Shown here piece after piece: positions 11,487-22,469 of a stretch of DNA of 64,000 nt. Numbering within the stretch: position 1 is the stretch's first letter; every line of letters starts with the position of its first letter. The notes beneath the pieces are model-generated. The model saw only the letters and a program-made list of their open reading frames with translations, had not been told where the DNA came from and ran no database searches. This stretch comes from Andrena cerasifolii (taxonomy: Eukaryota > Arthropoda > Insecta > Hymenoptera > Andrenidae), in NCBI RefSeq assembly GCF_050908995.1, contig NC_135120.1, positions 3,609,433-3,673,432 on the forward strand, given 5' to 3'. Both the position numbers and the translations under genes were made by a program.

Positions 11487-11979
11487 TTTATTCTTTATTT
11501 TCAAGATGCAGTTCCTACTCTGAGGAAAATATAAATATTTAATACGTTTATGAAACCATAAATTTATAAGTATATTTTTTGAAAAACAAATATAAATATA
11601 AAATATATTAGATAATTGCTATTATTGAAAATTGAAAATCAAGTGATAAATTCAAATTGATAAATAGACAATATAATTTTATATTTTGCATTCGCACAAA
11701 TTTTTATATAACATTTTATTTTTAAAATCAATTACAATGCATCATTTGTATAAAAATAATTTTTCCAGAACTCATAATATTATAATACGATTAATCATTT
11801 TATCATAAAAAATGAAGATTATTTACGTATAACGATTCTGAAGTAAGTAAAATACAATTTTATGCATTATTTATATTATTTTAGTCATTTTATTAAGTTA
11901 TTTCTGATTACATTACCATCGGTCGAAATGACCGACGTGCGCCTACTAACGTAAATTATTTGGCGCGCCTACTCTCGGG

Positions 11980-13557
11980 TTAAGAAATAATAGGTGTTTG
12001 ATGGCTATGAATGGACTTACGCCACTTTCAAAATCAATGAAATGACGTTTTCAATTCTTAAGAAAGCACAAGTCCATAGGAAAAGTAAATTTCCCTTGAG
12101 ATAAAAATAATTGTATACACTTTTATGTTATAAAATCAAAAAAATATTCAACTTTTATTCTTTGTTAAGTAATTTTTACATTAAAATTAATAATGTTTTA
12201 TTAATTATTATTGAGTCTTCTCCAGTTTTCGTATGCGGGAGTGATTTAAAATAATTATGGTGTGCGGGTGGTATATAATATAATAAATCCATTAAGCCCT
12301 TACATTTTAGCTTGTGATTGGTCTCGTTTTTTTCGTCCAAGTCGCGTATTACAATACATTTTGCGTGCATTTTATCTGTTTGCTGTAGTTTTAGTTGTGA
12401 CTGCTTTATGTCCCGCAGACATTTACTTTGTAATATGCAATTAATTTGTTACATACAAATTATTAACAAATTGCTGAAAATTACAAGGGCTTATCCGGAG
12501 ACCCGTATGAATCCGTCAGCGGATCGAAAGTGAAATTTGAGATTAAATTGTTTATAACAAATTTATTGCACATTGATAAATAAACTGCTACCTTGATAAT
12601 TAAACATAAAGCTGTGATCTCAAAAAATTTTATTACACATTATTTTCCATATCCATTTGAAACTCTCACAATGGGACTTACGCCACTTTCAAAATAAACT
12701 TTTTCATCACTTCATTAACCAGCATATTTTCGTTTTACAAAACTTTAACGATTTTAAATATATTAGTAACAATTTGCTTCAGAATGAAAAGATCATGTAA
12801 AAATGTAACTATTAATCTTAATAGTTACATTTTTAGCTAGTTACATTTCGAGCTAACTCGATTTTTTTGGAAAATGGACGTACGTTACTTTCAAAATAAA
12901 CGGCTCATATTTAGACATCTTAAAATATATTTAGAGCAGAAAGTGTTTGTGTGCTTGTCTGTCGCCGATAAACTTTCGAACAGTAAAGTCTGGGGTCACG
13001 AAATGTATCTCAGCTCATTACACCTAGCTACTTAATCCAGATGAATGTGACTATTTTTACACAAAAAAATAAATAAAAAATTGTTTTTTTTTATAAAATC
13101 AGAATCTAAATTTCGGGCGAAGCCAATTTGTAAAGCTAGTATGCGATAGAAATACAGAAGTATTATGTGAATTTGTTAATAATCGTAAAAATATCTCAAA
13201 AGCAGTATAAGAACACAGTTTGCCTAGAAATTTCATAGGATATACAATGGTAAATAACTTCTCTTCAGGCTATGCTAATTAATATGAATAAAAAATTGTA
13301 TTAAAAAAACTGTTTCGATGGTAATTTATTAAATGATTAAAAAACAATTTCGTTGCGTATAGTTGAACTACTTTTTTTCTTGATTTCAATAAATCAGCTG
13401 GGTTACTTATAATTAGACGTACCACTCATTCAATATAAAAATAAAGACACAAGATTATATGTATTATACAATTTATTATTTATGACTAATAATTTTGTTA
13501 TTAAACATCATTAACTTTCATTAAACTACTCATGATATCATTTAATATGAACAAGTA
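11980..13557. other. AT-rich remainder of nested elements, no gene
   Basis: Holds the right arm of the 2.3-kb TIR element, then a segment (12920-13140) with the GTGTGCTTGTCTGTC type of text and a CGGGCGAAGCC...GCTAGT end, and then AT-rich DNA to the 3' side of the MIC19 gene. The small open frames near 12200-12530 carry no domain. Confidence 0.5.
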
Positions 13558-14309
13558 TTAACATCGTGCTGCAATTACATGCGCACGACGTTGATCCACA
13601 CAAGTTGAAAATTCTTCAACTAAACTACCACACTTCAAAATCTGATTAGGATATTCTTGATAACACTTAAGCACCTTGTCAGTATTCTCCATACATGGTT
13701 GAACAATATCTTGTACATTCACTTTCTTCTGACCTATAAGAAAATCTCATATTAAAGACTAATGCATAATTAAAATACCTTAATTGATATATTTACTTAT
13801 GTTTCCTATTTACATCAAGATATATATAAGATATATCTTTGCGACAATACATATCAGAAATAATAACATCATGTTTTATATGAATGTAACAATGATTTTT
13901 ACCGACCATTCATATACAGTTCTTCTGCTGCTTTTTTGTATTCTCCATCCATAATATCATTAATTTTTAAATGACTTTGCTCCAAATTTTCTATGCGTTG
14001 TTGCCAATAAAGATCTTGATTAAGAAGTTCTCTTTCTTTTTGTTGCTGTATTTCAAGAGCAGTTAATGTTAATTGTGGATGGTAGTACACAGGGTACCCA
14101 GAACTGGCTGGTATATCACCACTGTGAGGCGATTGAGGAGTAACCTTATTAGGAGATGATTGCGTCAAAGTAGTAGGTCTTACTTCATTTTGCATTTCAG
14201 TATTTGCTTTTTGAGTCAGCCGTTGTACAACTGAATTTGATACTTTGATAACATCTACTTCTTCTACATTATTAATGGTAAGTTTGCGAGCACTTTGTCC
14301 AGCACCCAT
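13558..14309 (-). CDS. Chchd3: MICOS subunit MIC19 / CHCHD3 homologue (two coding exons)
   Basis: Minus-strand gene: exon 1 is 14309-13907 and exon 2 is 13733-13558, with a 173-bp intron. The joined frame is 579 nt (192 residues), ending with TAA at 13558-13560. The N terminus MGAGQS fits the N-myristoylation signal of CHCHD3; a predicted coiled coil follows (LEIQQQKERELLNQDLYWQQRIENL); exon 2 encodes a CHCH domain with two CX9C pairs (CMENTDKVLKC and CGSLVEEFSTC), as in proteins imported through the Mia40 relay. The family protein is a peripheral inner-membrane component of MICOS that supports cristae junctions. Frame continuity requires the donor GTCGGT at 13906 rather than the better GTAAAA four bases on. 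An upstream GTAAGC donor (14426, minus strand) suggests a 5' UTR intron. Length and domains match the family. Confidence 0.9.
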
Positions 14310-15329
14310 TGCAAAGTTTTCTATTTGTTTTTTAAGAATTCAGAGTTTCTTTGTTTTCAAATTTAGCTAACTCGTGAGCAGAAATTAATCAAATATTAGC
14401 AATTAAGTCCGCTTGAAATGGCTTACCTGTAAAGTTATGTAAATTGTTATAAAGTGAATTCTGTTTTATATGTATACAGTATGTCTAACTATTATGCATA
14501 AGATTAACATTCAGTACAAAATACTGCTCGTACACTAAATGCATTTCGTAAAAGTATATTTCGATGGCATTTTTCGAATTGTCAATAATAAGGGTTCCGT
14601 AGTTGTGGTTATGTACTTAAAACCAATGAGTTTTAATCAAAAATACAAATGTTCTTACCAATTATATTTAATTGAATGTAGAAATACTGGTCTTACTACT
14701 GCGAATTTATTGGCACGAAACTGTATGACCTCATTTATACGAACGTACTTTTAAAAAAATCAAATACATTATTATATTTTTCTTGCTGTTCGAAGTTTTC
14801 TAACTTTTACAAATGCATACCCGTGCATGACACCGTTAATTTCTTATATTATTAGGTACTAACGAAAATTTGACGTGATTTGTAACGTTTTTATACACAG
14901 ATTTTACTAGTATTAAAAATAAACCTGAATTAAGCTGTGTAATAAGTACCTTGTTTTTATCATCTAAACTATTTTTATGCACCAGTAGCGTTATTACACA
15001 ACATATAGGGCTCTCAAATATGAAATTGGGTAACCCTTACTTTCTGATTTGTTTCTAACAATAATAGTGTATATATTATCACTGCAGTTACTATGGGTGT
15101 GTTCCGTTTCGCGCATTGAGTGTGTTACGGTATGTACCGCGTGGTAACTTGTGAACGTAGCTTTATATTAGATGGCTCTGCATAGCAAAGTTTAGACGCG
15201 CCAAATTTGAATTATTAAGTGAGGCAATCGATACTATGAAGAAAACCTTTCCAGCGAATGCTATTTAGAAACGCTCGCTAAATAGAATTGATGAAGTATT
15301 GGTTACGGTTGCTTCGCAATTAAATCATC
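14310..15329. other. Probable MIC19 5' region, then intergenic
   Basis: The first 120 bases hold the likely 5' UTR and a UTR intron (acceptor-like AAATAG just upstream of the ATG, donor GTAAGC at 14426 on the minus strand). The rest is AT-rich with no recognised gene; a 71-codon open frame at 14539-14754 has no known domain. Confidence 0.4.
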
Positions 15330-15335
15330 GACACC

Positions 15336-15586
15336 ATGATGTAAGGATATGGTGTGATCTTGCGCACCCTTTTCAAATTAGCCAATAACGTGCTCTTCCC
15401 AAGATTCTTCATATTGGATTGTCAACCAATAGGATAGAATGAATTTGTCAACATTTCGATATGCGTCCGTATACTTGCATATGCATTCATATACATACAT
15501 ATTTTAATATGGCGGAAATTGGGAATGCGCAGTAAAAGACGAAAATGAGCCGCTCAGCGAGCACACTTTATATCCTTACATCATGA
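15336..15586. mobile_element. Small TIR element (about 250 bp)
   Basis: ATGATGTAAGGATAT near 15336 is inverted as ATATCCTTACATCAT near 15572. GACACCATG occurs just outside or at both ends. There is no coding capacity. A clean target duplication cannot be assigned. Confidence 0.5.
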
Positions 15587-15739
15587 TTGACACCATGTGA
15601 AATGCTTGGAGGATCTGACCACGGAGTGGGGAAGACGATGCCTTCTGGTATGCGAACTGTGATAGACCGCTCAGTCCTTACCCCAGAACTGTCCTGGATC
15701 GAGCTTCGTTGCTACTCTTGGAGAGTCATTTCTAACATA

Positions 15740-15930
15740 TGCAAGTTCGATTGGTTAGGTTAGGAGGTGTGAAAGTTGCTAGACCAAATTTCAACTATAG
15801 GGGACACATTGTATTAGGACCAATCGGATTTGCATCCCTCCCAAACGGCTGCTCTCTTGAAGAGGCCCTCTTCGCAGCAATACCTCCTCCCCAATGCCCA
15901 CCTTCTCTCGGAAAAAGGTAGGGGTAAAGA
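15740..15930 (+). repeat. Dispersed module with GAAGAGGCCCTCTTC palindrome, copy 1
   Basis: The segment from GATTGGTTAGGTTAGGAGG through GGATTTGCATCCCTCCCAAA and GAAGAGGCCCTCTTC recurs inverted at 44270-44366, and its first part forms the core of the palindromic element at 19686-20875. Non-coding. Confidence 0.7.
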
Positions 15931-15933
15931 GTA

Positions 15934-16393
15934 CAGTATTTCCTCGTTTCGGGCTCGATTTGGTGTACACGATACGGACGGACTTTTGGCTATCCCCATC
16001 ACTTCTGTCTCACTCTTATCCGACGAAGGCGAGAGCGAGCGAGAGGCACTGAAAGCGAGCGAGGACGGTACGAGATCGACGACGCGTTGATGTTTTGTCT
16101 CGCTCCGTCTTTCCGACGCCTGACACTCTGTCCTTTGCGTGCGTGACGGGCGTGCGCGATGGTCGCAAGCGCTTACCGTGAGCCGGGCCTGCGTCAAGAT
16201 TTTGAGAAGCGGTTTTCGTGCTCACGGTAAGCGCTTGCGACCATCGCGCACGCTCGCCGCGCACGCAGTGTTCCATCTCGCTCCCCTGTTCGGCCAGAAA
16301 GAACCGAGAAACGAACACTCGGAATTAGGGCTCTGTTCGCGATACGGGCTCAACTCCGGTCCCGACCAGCGAGCTGCTAACAAGGAAATACTG
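15934..16393 (+). mobile_element. TA-flanked CAGTATT MITE, copy 1 (Tc1/mariner-type)
   Basis: TA target duplications (15932-15933, 16394-16395) flank ends CAGTATTTCCTCG and the inverse GGAAATACTG. The interior is GC-rich and carries an extra internal inverted repeat (GATGGTCGCAAGCGCTTACC and inverse, about 16157-16250) absent from copy 2 at 37269-37646. Open frames in the interior are shared by both strands and are not genes. Confidence 0.8.
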
Positions 16394-16395
16394 TA

Positions 16396-16962
16396 CAATG
16401 GTAGGCCACTTAAGGAACAGTGTCACATAAATAGTGAATTATAAATGTGAATTTAGTAAATTTGAAATGAAAATCAATATAAACAAGTGCGAAAAAACCC
16501 TAATAATCTAAAAATAAATAGAGTTTATAAAAACAAGTAAAGAATTTATAAAAATATAGAAAAAATGTGTTGACTACGAAGAAATATAGTTATTGGCATG
16601 GTTATGACAGTAGTTGTCCAATCGGTTCGACAGTGATTGGCCGCTATTTCGCACATAATATAACCTAAAAGAAAATGTTACCTGATTTGGTGATAGAAAT
16701 AGGATTAAAGTTATTCAATAAAAATGGATATATCTTATGTATGTATGCATTTATTAAATACAAATAAATATATTTATTCTTTGAAAAGTAACGTTTCACC
16801 TTAAAATATAAAAGTTATAAGAACAAAAAATAAAACATAACTACTTAATAATGCATATATGGATCACTTTTTGCCTAATACATCTTATATTATCACTTAT
16901 TATCTGAGACAAGGTATACTTTCTTTGGGCATCTTTCGTCGCTTATAATTATTGGTTTCAAT
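16396..16962. other. AT-rich intergenic sequence
   Basis: No gene, terminal repeat or RNA recognised. It may include the 3' flank of the pogo-like element that lies on the minus strand to the right. Confidence 0.4.
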
Positions 16963-17068
16963 CCCTGATAACCATCTGTCTCCAATCTGACATCAGATTG
17001 GGAGCAGGGTCTGGCATGAGAGCACAGAATCTGACGTCAGATTCTGCTGCCAGATCTGGCTATCAGGG
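16963..17068. mobile_element. CCCTGATA MITE, copy b (short)
   Basis: Begins CCCTGATAACCATCTG and ends CCAGATCTGGCTATCAGGG, with the same TCTGACRTCAGA core as copy a but only 106 bp. It interrupts the C-terminal frame of the pogo-like transposase region on the minus strand and supplies its final residues and stop. Confidence 0.8.
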
Positions 17069-17864
17069 ATCTTTCATTATCACTTTCAAGATTTGTCTCA
17101 ATCTTTTCTACTTGTTCTTGTCCCTGAGACTTTTTCTTTTGTGATCTTTTCGCTCTTTTATTTTGAATATTCTTCTTGTTAGTGATTTTCTCTTTTTTAA
17201 TGTTTAATTTTTTGTGCTGGTTCTCTTGTTGCTTTAGCAGCCTTGCTAATTTTTTTGCTTCTTTCTTTTTTCCTACTGCTTGTTTCTTTTTTAAAATTTC
17301 ACATTTTTTAGCATCTTTCTTATTCCTGTCCATTTTTTGTTGTGAAAATTTATTTTCTTCATTTAACTTCCATGCTAGCGATAATATTGCATAAGATTTT
17401 TTTTGTGTAAATTTCTTTCCTTTACGTTTGGGTGTTGGTGGTCGTTGTAAGAAATTATTTATTCCTTTAGAGCAATCACTGAGATGACTTAAAGATAAAT
17501 CCAGTACTTCGTCATTGTAATTCTCATCGATAGCCTCATCAGTAGTTTCATAAATTATGGTATTAGTAGTTACATCTGTGTCATTTATTTCATTATTTTC
17601 AGTCTTATTCATTATCTTATCAATAGCCTCATCACTAATCTCATAAATAATATTATGTACATTCAAGTCATTGACTTGATTATTTCTGGTCTTTGTATTC
17701 GTTATCACAGAATTATCTAAGTGAACACACATGCTATTAGTAACAGTTACTGCATTTTTATCATTCACTATGATCCTATTTACATCAGCAGTCATACTGT
17801 CTTTAACATTATAATTTTCAATATCATGAGTATTATTTTCTATATCATTTAGTATTAGACCCAT
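17037..17864 (-). pseudogene. C-terminal tail of pogo-like transposase
   Basis: A 275-codon minus-strand frame overlapping the end of the catalytic frame by a few bases but in a different phase. The first half is Asn/Asp/Ile-rich low complexity; then PTPKRKGKKFTQKKSYAIL and a long Lys-rich coiled region follow, the kind of basic tail seen downstream of the DDE core in pogo/jerky-type transposases. The simplest reading is a frameshift near 17860 in one original protein. The last nine codons (after NERS) come from the inserted MITE. Confidence 0.6.
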
Positions 17865-19366
17865 TTCATCTTCGTTACTATAATTATGGGTAGGGTGGTA
17901 TCTGCAACATCTGGAAGCTCTTTCTCTAGAATCATTGCTGGTTGTATTTCTTGATTCTGTGTAGGATTTTGTGTCTTTTTATATTCTTCTAATAATCTAT
18001 GAAGAACAGTGAATTCTTCTGACCTCTCTTCTGGTGCAGCATTTTGAGGCGAAAATGATTCTAGTTGGTCTAATATATTGTCCTCTACTACATTCACTAA
18101 AGTTTCAAATGAAACTGCTGCTTCATTGGGTGGAGGACTATTGACGATAACTCCAGCTATTTTTGTACCAAGACACTTAGTATAATTCACTGCATTTGGG
18201 TCCCAAGGATACAGACCACAGGCTTTAAAACCATTTCTTACAGTAGTACCATCAGGTGAAAAATTATGAATGGCATCTTTCAAAATTGGAGCCATTCTGT
18301 CTGAAGTTAACATTTGTGTTGGGTTTTTTTGTCTCCATTCTAAAACACTTTTTTTCCACAGAGTTTTTAAAAGCTTAAATGCTGCAACATCAGCAGCTTG
18401 TAATATTCTTGTCGAATTGGGGTACAGACAAATCAGAATAATCTCCAACTTACTGCAGAGATTGCTAATTTCTAAAGTCGCATGCCTGCTGTGACCATCA
18501 ATAAATAAAATTACAGGGAATGTAATTTTCAACTTTATTAGATAGGGGTAGAATATACTTTTTATACAATAAAAAAATAAGTCGCCATTCATCCAGCCAC
18601 TTGGTGTCACACCAATTCCCCAATCATTAGGTACTGACCGCCCAACTAAGGCAGGCAACCTTGTATATGGATATACGAGTGTAGGTGGACACATAACTCC
18701 ACTTGCACTAAATGTAAATAATACCGTTAAATTTAACTTAGCATTGCCTTTGTCTATTTCATACACATTACATGCTCCACGAGGAGCTATAATAGTTTTC
18801 ATTTTTGGACATACCATGAAGTATGTCTCGTCGCTATTGAATATACGTGATGGATTTTCCAAAATATGTACATAGTTTACTTCCACCAGGTAATTATGAA
18901 TCTGTACAAATCAGTTGCGTATGTCAGTTTCACTAACACATGAGCTAGCACTGGTAACTTCTTCAGGATATCTTTCAGAAGGAACAGTATTTCTTTTTAG
19001 GAAACTCTTATGCCATCCAGTTCCTGGTACGTTATTATGGAAAGGATTTTTCAAGCCACTGTGGCCTAAAAATTTTTTTACACTAGCCTGTACGTTTTCC
19101 TTTCTTCTAGGAAATCCTTTCCGACTGCAATCAATGATCCAATTTACTAGGTCATCTTCTGCACTACGACCTAATACTGGAGGTGGACCTGACGATGATT
19201 TAGAAAAAGCAGGACTCATTCTAAATTGTATGGTAGATCGTGGCACCCCATATTTTTTGGAAGCTGTACGCTGTGACATTTCTGTTTCCACAGCATCTAC
19301 AGCTTGTGTCATTTGTTCATCTGTATATTTTTTCCCACATTTATCACCTTTTTTTACTTTTGGCAT
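17855..19366 (-). pseudogene. pogo/Tigger-like DDE transposase with one nonsense codon
   Basis: Two minus-strand frames, 19366-18911 and 18910-17855, are in the same phase and separated only by TGA at 18911-18913. The N-terminal part starts MPKVKKGDKCGKKYTDEQM and holds a Psq-type helix-turn-helix (roughly residues 14-50), the DNA-binding module of this superfamily. The second part has FNSDET, LFIDGHSRH and LQAADVAAFK, giving three catalytic Asp with 35 residues between the second and third. The TGA stands where the family usually has Trp. Otherwise about 500 codons are undamaged until a frameshift near 17860. It may be recent; terminal repeats were not found. Confidence 0.85.
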
Positions 19367-19685
19367 TTTTTACTGTAGGGGAAGTCAGTTCTACTAAATA
19401 ATTAAAATTTTCTACAATTTATCTACTAGGTAATCACAATTTAATTTTTAATTCCAATTTAATTAAATAAATTTAATAATCAAATTGAATTTGAATACAT
19501 CAATTAAAATTCAAATCACAAGAAACTTAAAATATAACTATACAATGTAACATACCTAATAGTACTTCTTATTTTTATTTAATTGTACTATATTCGAAAA
19601 CTTTCAACTGTACACTTATGATTTTTTGATCGAATCGCTGTAATTTTCAAGCTGCAAAGCCAGTCATCCTATCTGCTTTTATATA
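19367..19685. other. 5' flank of pogo-like transposase
   Basis: AT-rich sequence between the transposase start and the palindromic element. Presumably untranslated leader and left terminus of the transposon, but I could not identify the TIR. Confidence 0.4.
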
Positions 19686-20875
19686 CAGGGTGTCCCACTA
19701 AGGAGTGGACAGCGCGATATCTCTTAAAGTATTGTCGATAAAAATATAAAAAAAATAAGGAATTGCATGGTTCGAGGGGGCCCATTTATTAGCGCGAACG
19801 AATTTTGTTTTCGATTATTATTTTAAAAGATACGATGGTCAAGTTCGGTTTTTCAAATGGAACTACTTTTTTTTGAAGACCTGAGTTGATAGTGCGTTCC
19901 AAGACAAATTCAATAAGCTTTAATGTATACACTTTATTTCCACTGGTTTTTAAGATATTGCGCTTGCAAATTTACTGATTTTCACTGCAAGAAACCCCTC
20001 TAGAATGGCAAAAACCGGGGGCGGTCTTACTGGCGCTACGGGTGGCACTGCCTGTTGAAATGGATACTTACCTGCCAAAGGTCTACGCCAGAAATGGCAG
20101 GCCCAAAGGCTGGACAATTCTTTTCCGTCAGAAATGCTACTTAGGTAGGTACATCTGCGGTGTCGAGAAGCGCATCGTTACTTTTATTTCGCACTTGCTT
20201 CTACGCTCGGATGGCCGGTTCTTTTGGGAGGGATGCAAATCCGATTGGTTCTGATACAATCTGCTCCCTATGGTTGAAATTTAGTCTAGCAACTTTCACT
20301 CCTCCTAACCTAACCAATCCAACTTGCATCCCTCCCAAAAGAACCGGCCATCCGAGCGTAGAAGCAAGTGCGAAATAAAAGTAACGATGCGCTTCTCGAC
20401 ACCGCAGATGTACCTACCTAAGTAGCATTTCTGACGGAAAAGAATTGTCCAGCCTTTGGGCCTGCCATTTCTGGCGTAGACCTTTGGCAGGTAAGTATCC
20501 ATTTCAACAGGCAGTGCCACCCGTAGCACCAGTAAGACCGCCCCCGGTTTTTGCCATTCCAGAGGGGTTTCTTGCAGTGAAAATCAGTAAATTTGCAAGC
20601 GCAATATCTTAAAAACCAGTGGAAATAAAGTGTATACATTAAAGCTTATTGAATTTGTCTTGGAACGCACTATCAACTCAGGTCTTCAAAAAAAATAGTT
20701 CCATTTGAAAAACCGAACTTGACCATCGTATCTTTTAAAATAATAATCGAAAACAAAATTCGTTCGCGCTAATAAATGGGCCCCCTCGAACCATGCAATT
20801 CCCTATTTTTTTTATATTTTTATCGACAATACTTTAAGAGATATGGCGCTGTCCATTCCTTAGTGGGACACCCTG
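19686..20875. mobile_element. 1.19-kb palindromic (foldback) element
   Basis: Both ends are CAGGGTGTCCCACTAAGGA and its inverse, flanked by TA on each side. The arms of about 560 bp are almost exact inverse copies; only about 50-60 bp near 20255-20310 are unpaired. Any open frame in one arm appears inverted in the other (for example the 70-codon pair at 20042 and 20529), so none is a gene. A diverged half-arm recurs at 39795-40025. Confidence 0.9.
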
Positions 20876-20877
20876 TA

Positions 20878-22402
20878 AATTAAAGTCTCCTCCATAAATC
20901 ACTCCGCAACTCCACTAAAATCCCTAAAACTTAACTCTTATCCCTTTCCCCCAACCACTGACCATCTAGACGATGTACCTTAGCGGTCCCCATCTCGCGA
21001 TGATCAAGTACGAAATCCCTTTCTCCTCTTCGCCCTACGAGGCACGATCTCTTCCCTCTTATTTAAATCTAAACAAGTCCCTCGTCCTAAAACCCCCTTA
21101 AATCGGGACTACGTCTTATCTCCTCTCTACGACCCATCGAATACAAGCCACTCTCACCCCTTTCCAATTAAAACACCCAAAATCCATCCAATGGGTTGAG
21201 TACTCCCTTTTCGAACGCCCCAAATAAAAACCCCGAAGTCCTATTGCGACGCATATTTCGCGCATGAGTCACCTATATGTTTCAATTATATAACCCATAT
21301 TTCGTGCATGGGTCACGGTACATACCGCGCATACCCCTCATACGTAAACACCGTATAAATACAAGGGCCCCAGAGGCCGTAGCTCTCTTCTACGGAAACT
21401 CTCTTACTGAAGTAGTTCTCTTCTACGGAAACAACTTGTAGAATACAGTCTAAATTTATAATCTCAGTGAACAAAGTGTTAATTTATATCTGTGCCAATC
21501 CTCTCAAAGGAATTATTAATCGTCGACATCAACTGTAAGTCATTATTATTACCTATAGTATCAGTGTATATCATCGTCATTTAAATTATATTTTATTGCT
21601 TACGCTTTTCCTATTTCATATTATTGGTTATCGTATTGCTTTATATTATTTTCATTGCTAAAGCTTATTGCATTTCATATTATTGTCTATTGCTAATACT
21701 TATTGCTTTTCATATTTCTGTCTATTGCTAAACGCATATTGTTATATATTATTACCTATTGCTAATACTTATTGCTTTTCATATTCTTGTCTATTGCTAA
21801 TACTTACATATTTCATGTTCATACATATATATTACTATTAATTGTCGTTTATATACATGTTTATGTGCTAATGCTTAACGTCCCACGCATTATTATAATA
21901 CTACCGCTAACGCATTAACAATGCATGGCCTATTATTGTGTGCTCAAATAAATAAACGCTCTTATCTTAAATAACGTTTCAAATTATTGTAAAGATCGTT
22001 CGGTTATAAAGACTCCAAATCATAACAAGCCAATGCAACAGCTGATCTCGGTTCGTGAACGCCGGGATTTATTATAGTGTTTACAAGGCGTACTTTCGCA
22101 TAGGTCTTCTATGACCATACGGCTACATCTGTTTCAAAGAAATATTACGAGCTGCTTCTTATATTAATACAGCGGTAAATCCAATTACCAAGCATTTAAA
22201 TACAATCACCTGTGCTCTAACGGGTGTCACCCAGGTGCGCGATTATTGCTTAAATTTTCCCTGGTTGCTTTGTGCTACGAAGCTTGCCTTTGTACCTAAA
22301 CTTCCCATCCCCCCGCGTGCTATGAAGCTTGCCTTTGTGCCTAACATTTCCATACAACCCCACATTGTCATTGTCCTAACCTCCGTCACCCAGGACGTGA
22401 CA
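20878..22402 (+). repeat. Long LTR, copy 1 (truncated)
   Basis: Aligns with the inverse of the 48131-50152 LTR over most of its length: CCTTAGCGGTCCCCATCTC, the TATA segment CCGTATAAATACAAGG (about 21350), a polyadenylation-like AAATAAATAAACGCTC (about 21946), CAACAGCTGATCTCGGT, and the terminal AGGACGTGACA at 22402. In this orientation TATA precedes AATAAA, so the element reads on the plus strand. The left end is cut by the palindromic element. It has a two-unit repeat around GCAAGCTTC (22270-22345) where copy 2 has a 14-unit minisatellite. Confidence 0.75.
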
Positions 22403-22469
22403 CAATAATAAAAGATATTTGTAAAGAAGTCTGACCTGTGAAATGTAGATCCACAAACACTAAAAACCA

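Larger units (their letters stand above)
10796..11979 (+). mobile_element. piggyBac-like element, internally deleted
   Basis: TTAA lies at both edges (10792-10795 and 11980-11983) and the ends are CCCGGGAGTAG and its near inverse CTACTCTCGGG, the hallmark of piggyBac-type elements. Subterminal GTCGGTC...GACCGAC motifs and a repeated CGCCT(A/G)CTAACGT motif occur near each end. Only a short N-terminal coding fragment remains, and the centre has been replaced by AT-rich sequence and a MITE. Confidence 0.8.
10617..12909. mobile_element. 2.3-kb TIR DNA element with 6-bp target duplication
   Basis: Left end TATGAGCCGTTTATTTTGAA and its inverse at the right end form terminal inverted repeats of about 39 bp. 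TTTAGA flanks both sides (10611-10616 and 12910-12915), a perfect 6-bp duplication. The motif GGACTTACGCCACTTTCAAA recurs internally near 12018 and 12668, so subterminal repeats are present. No transposase frame is left; the interior is AT-rich and hosts a piggyBac-like element. Superfamily is not assigned. Confidence 0.75.

Noticed and set aside
15814..16444. Arg/Ser-rich frames on both strands, and their equivalents at 37266-37743
   Set aside because: They lie inside copies of the same TA-flanked MITE and read on both strands.
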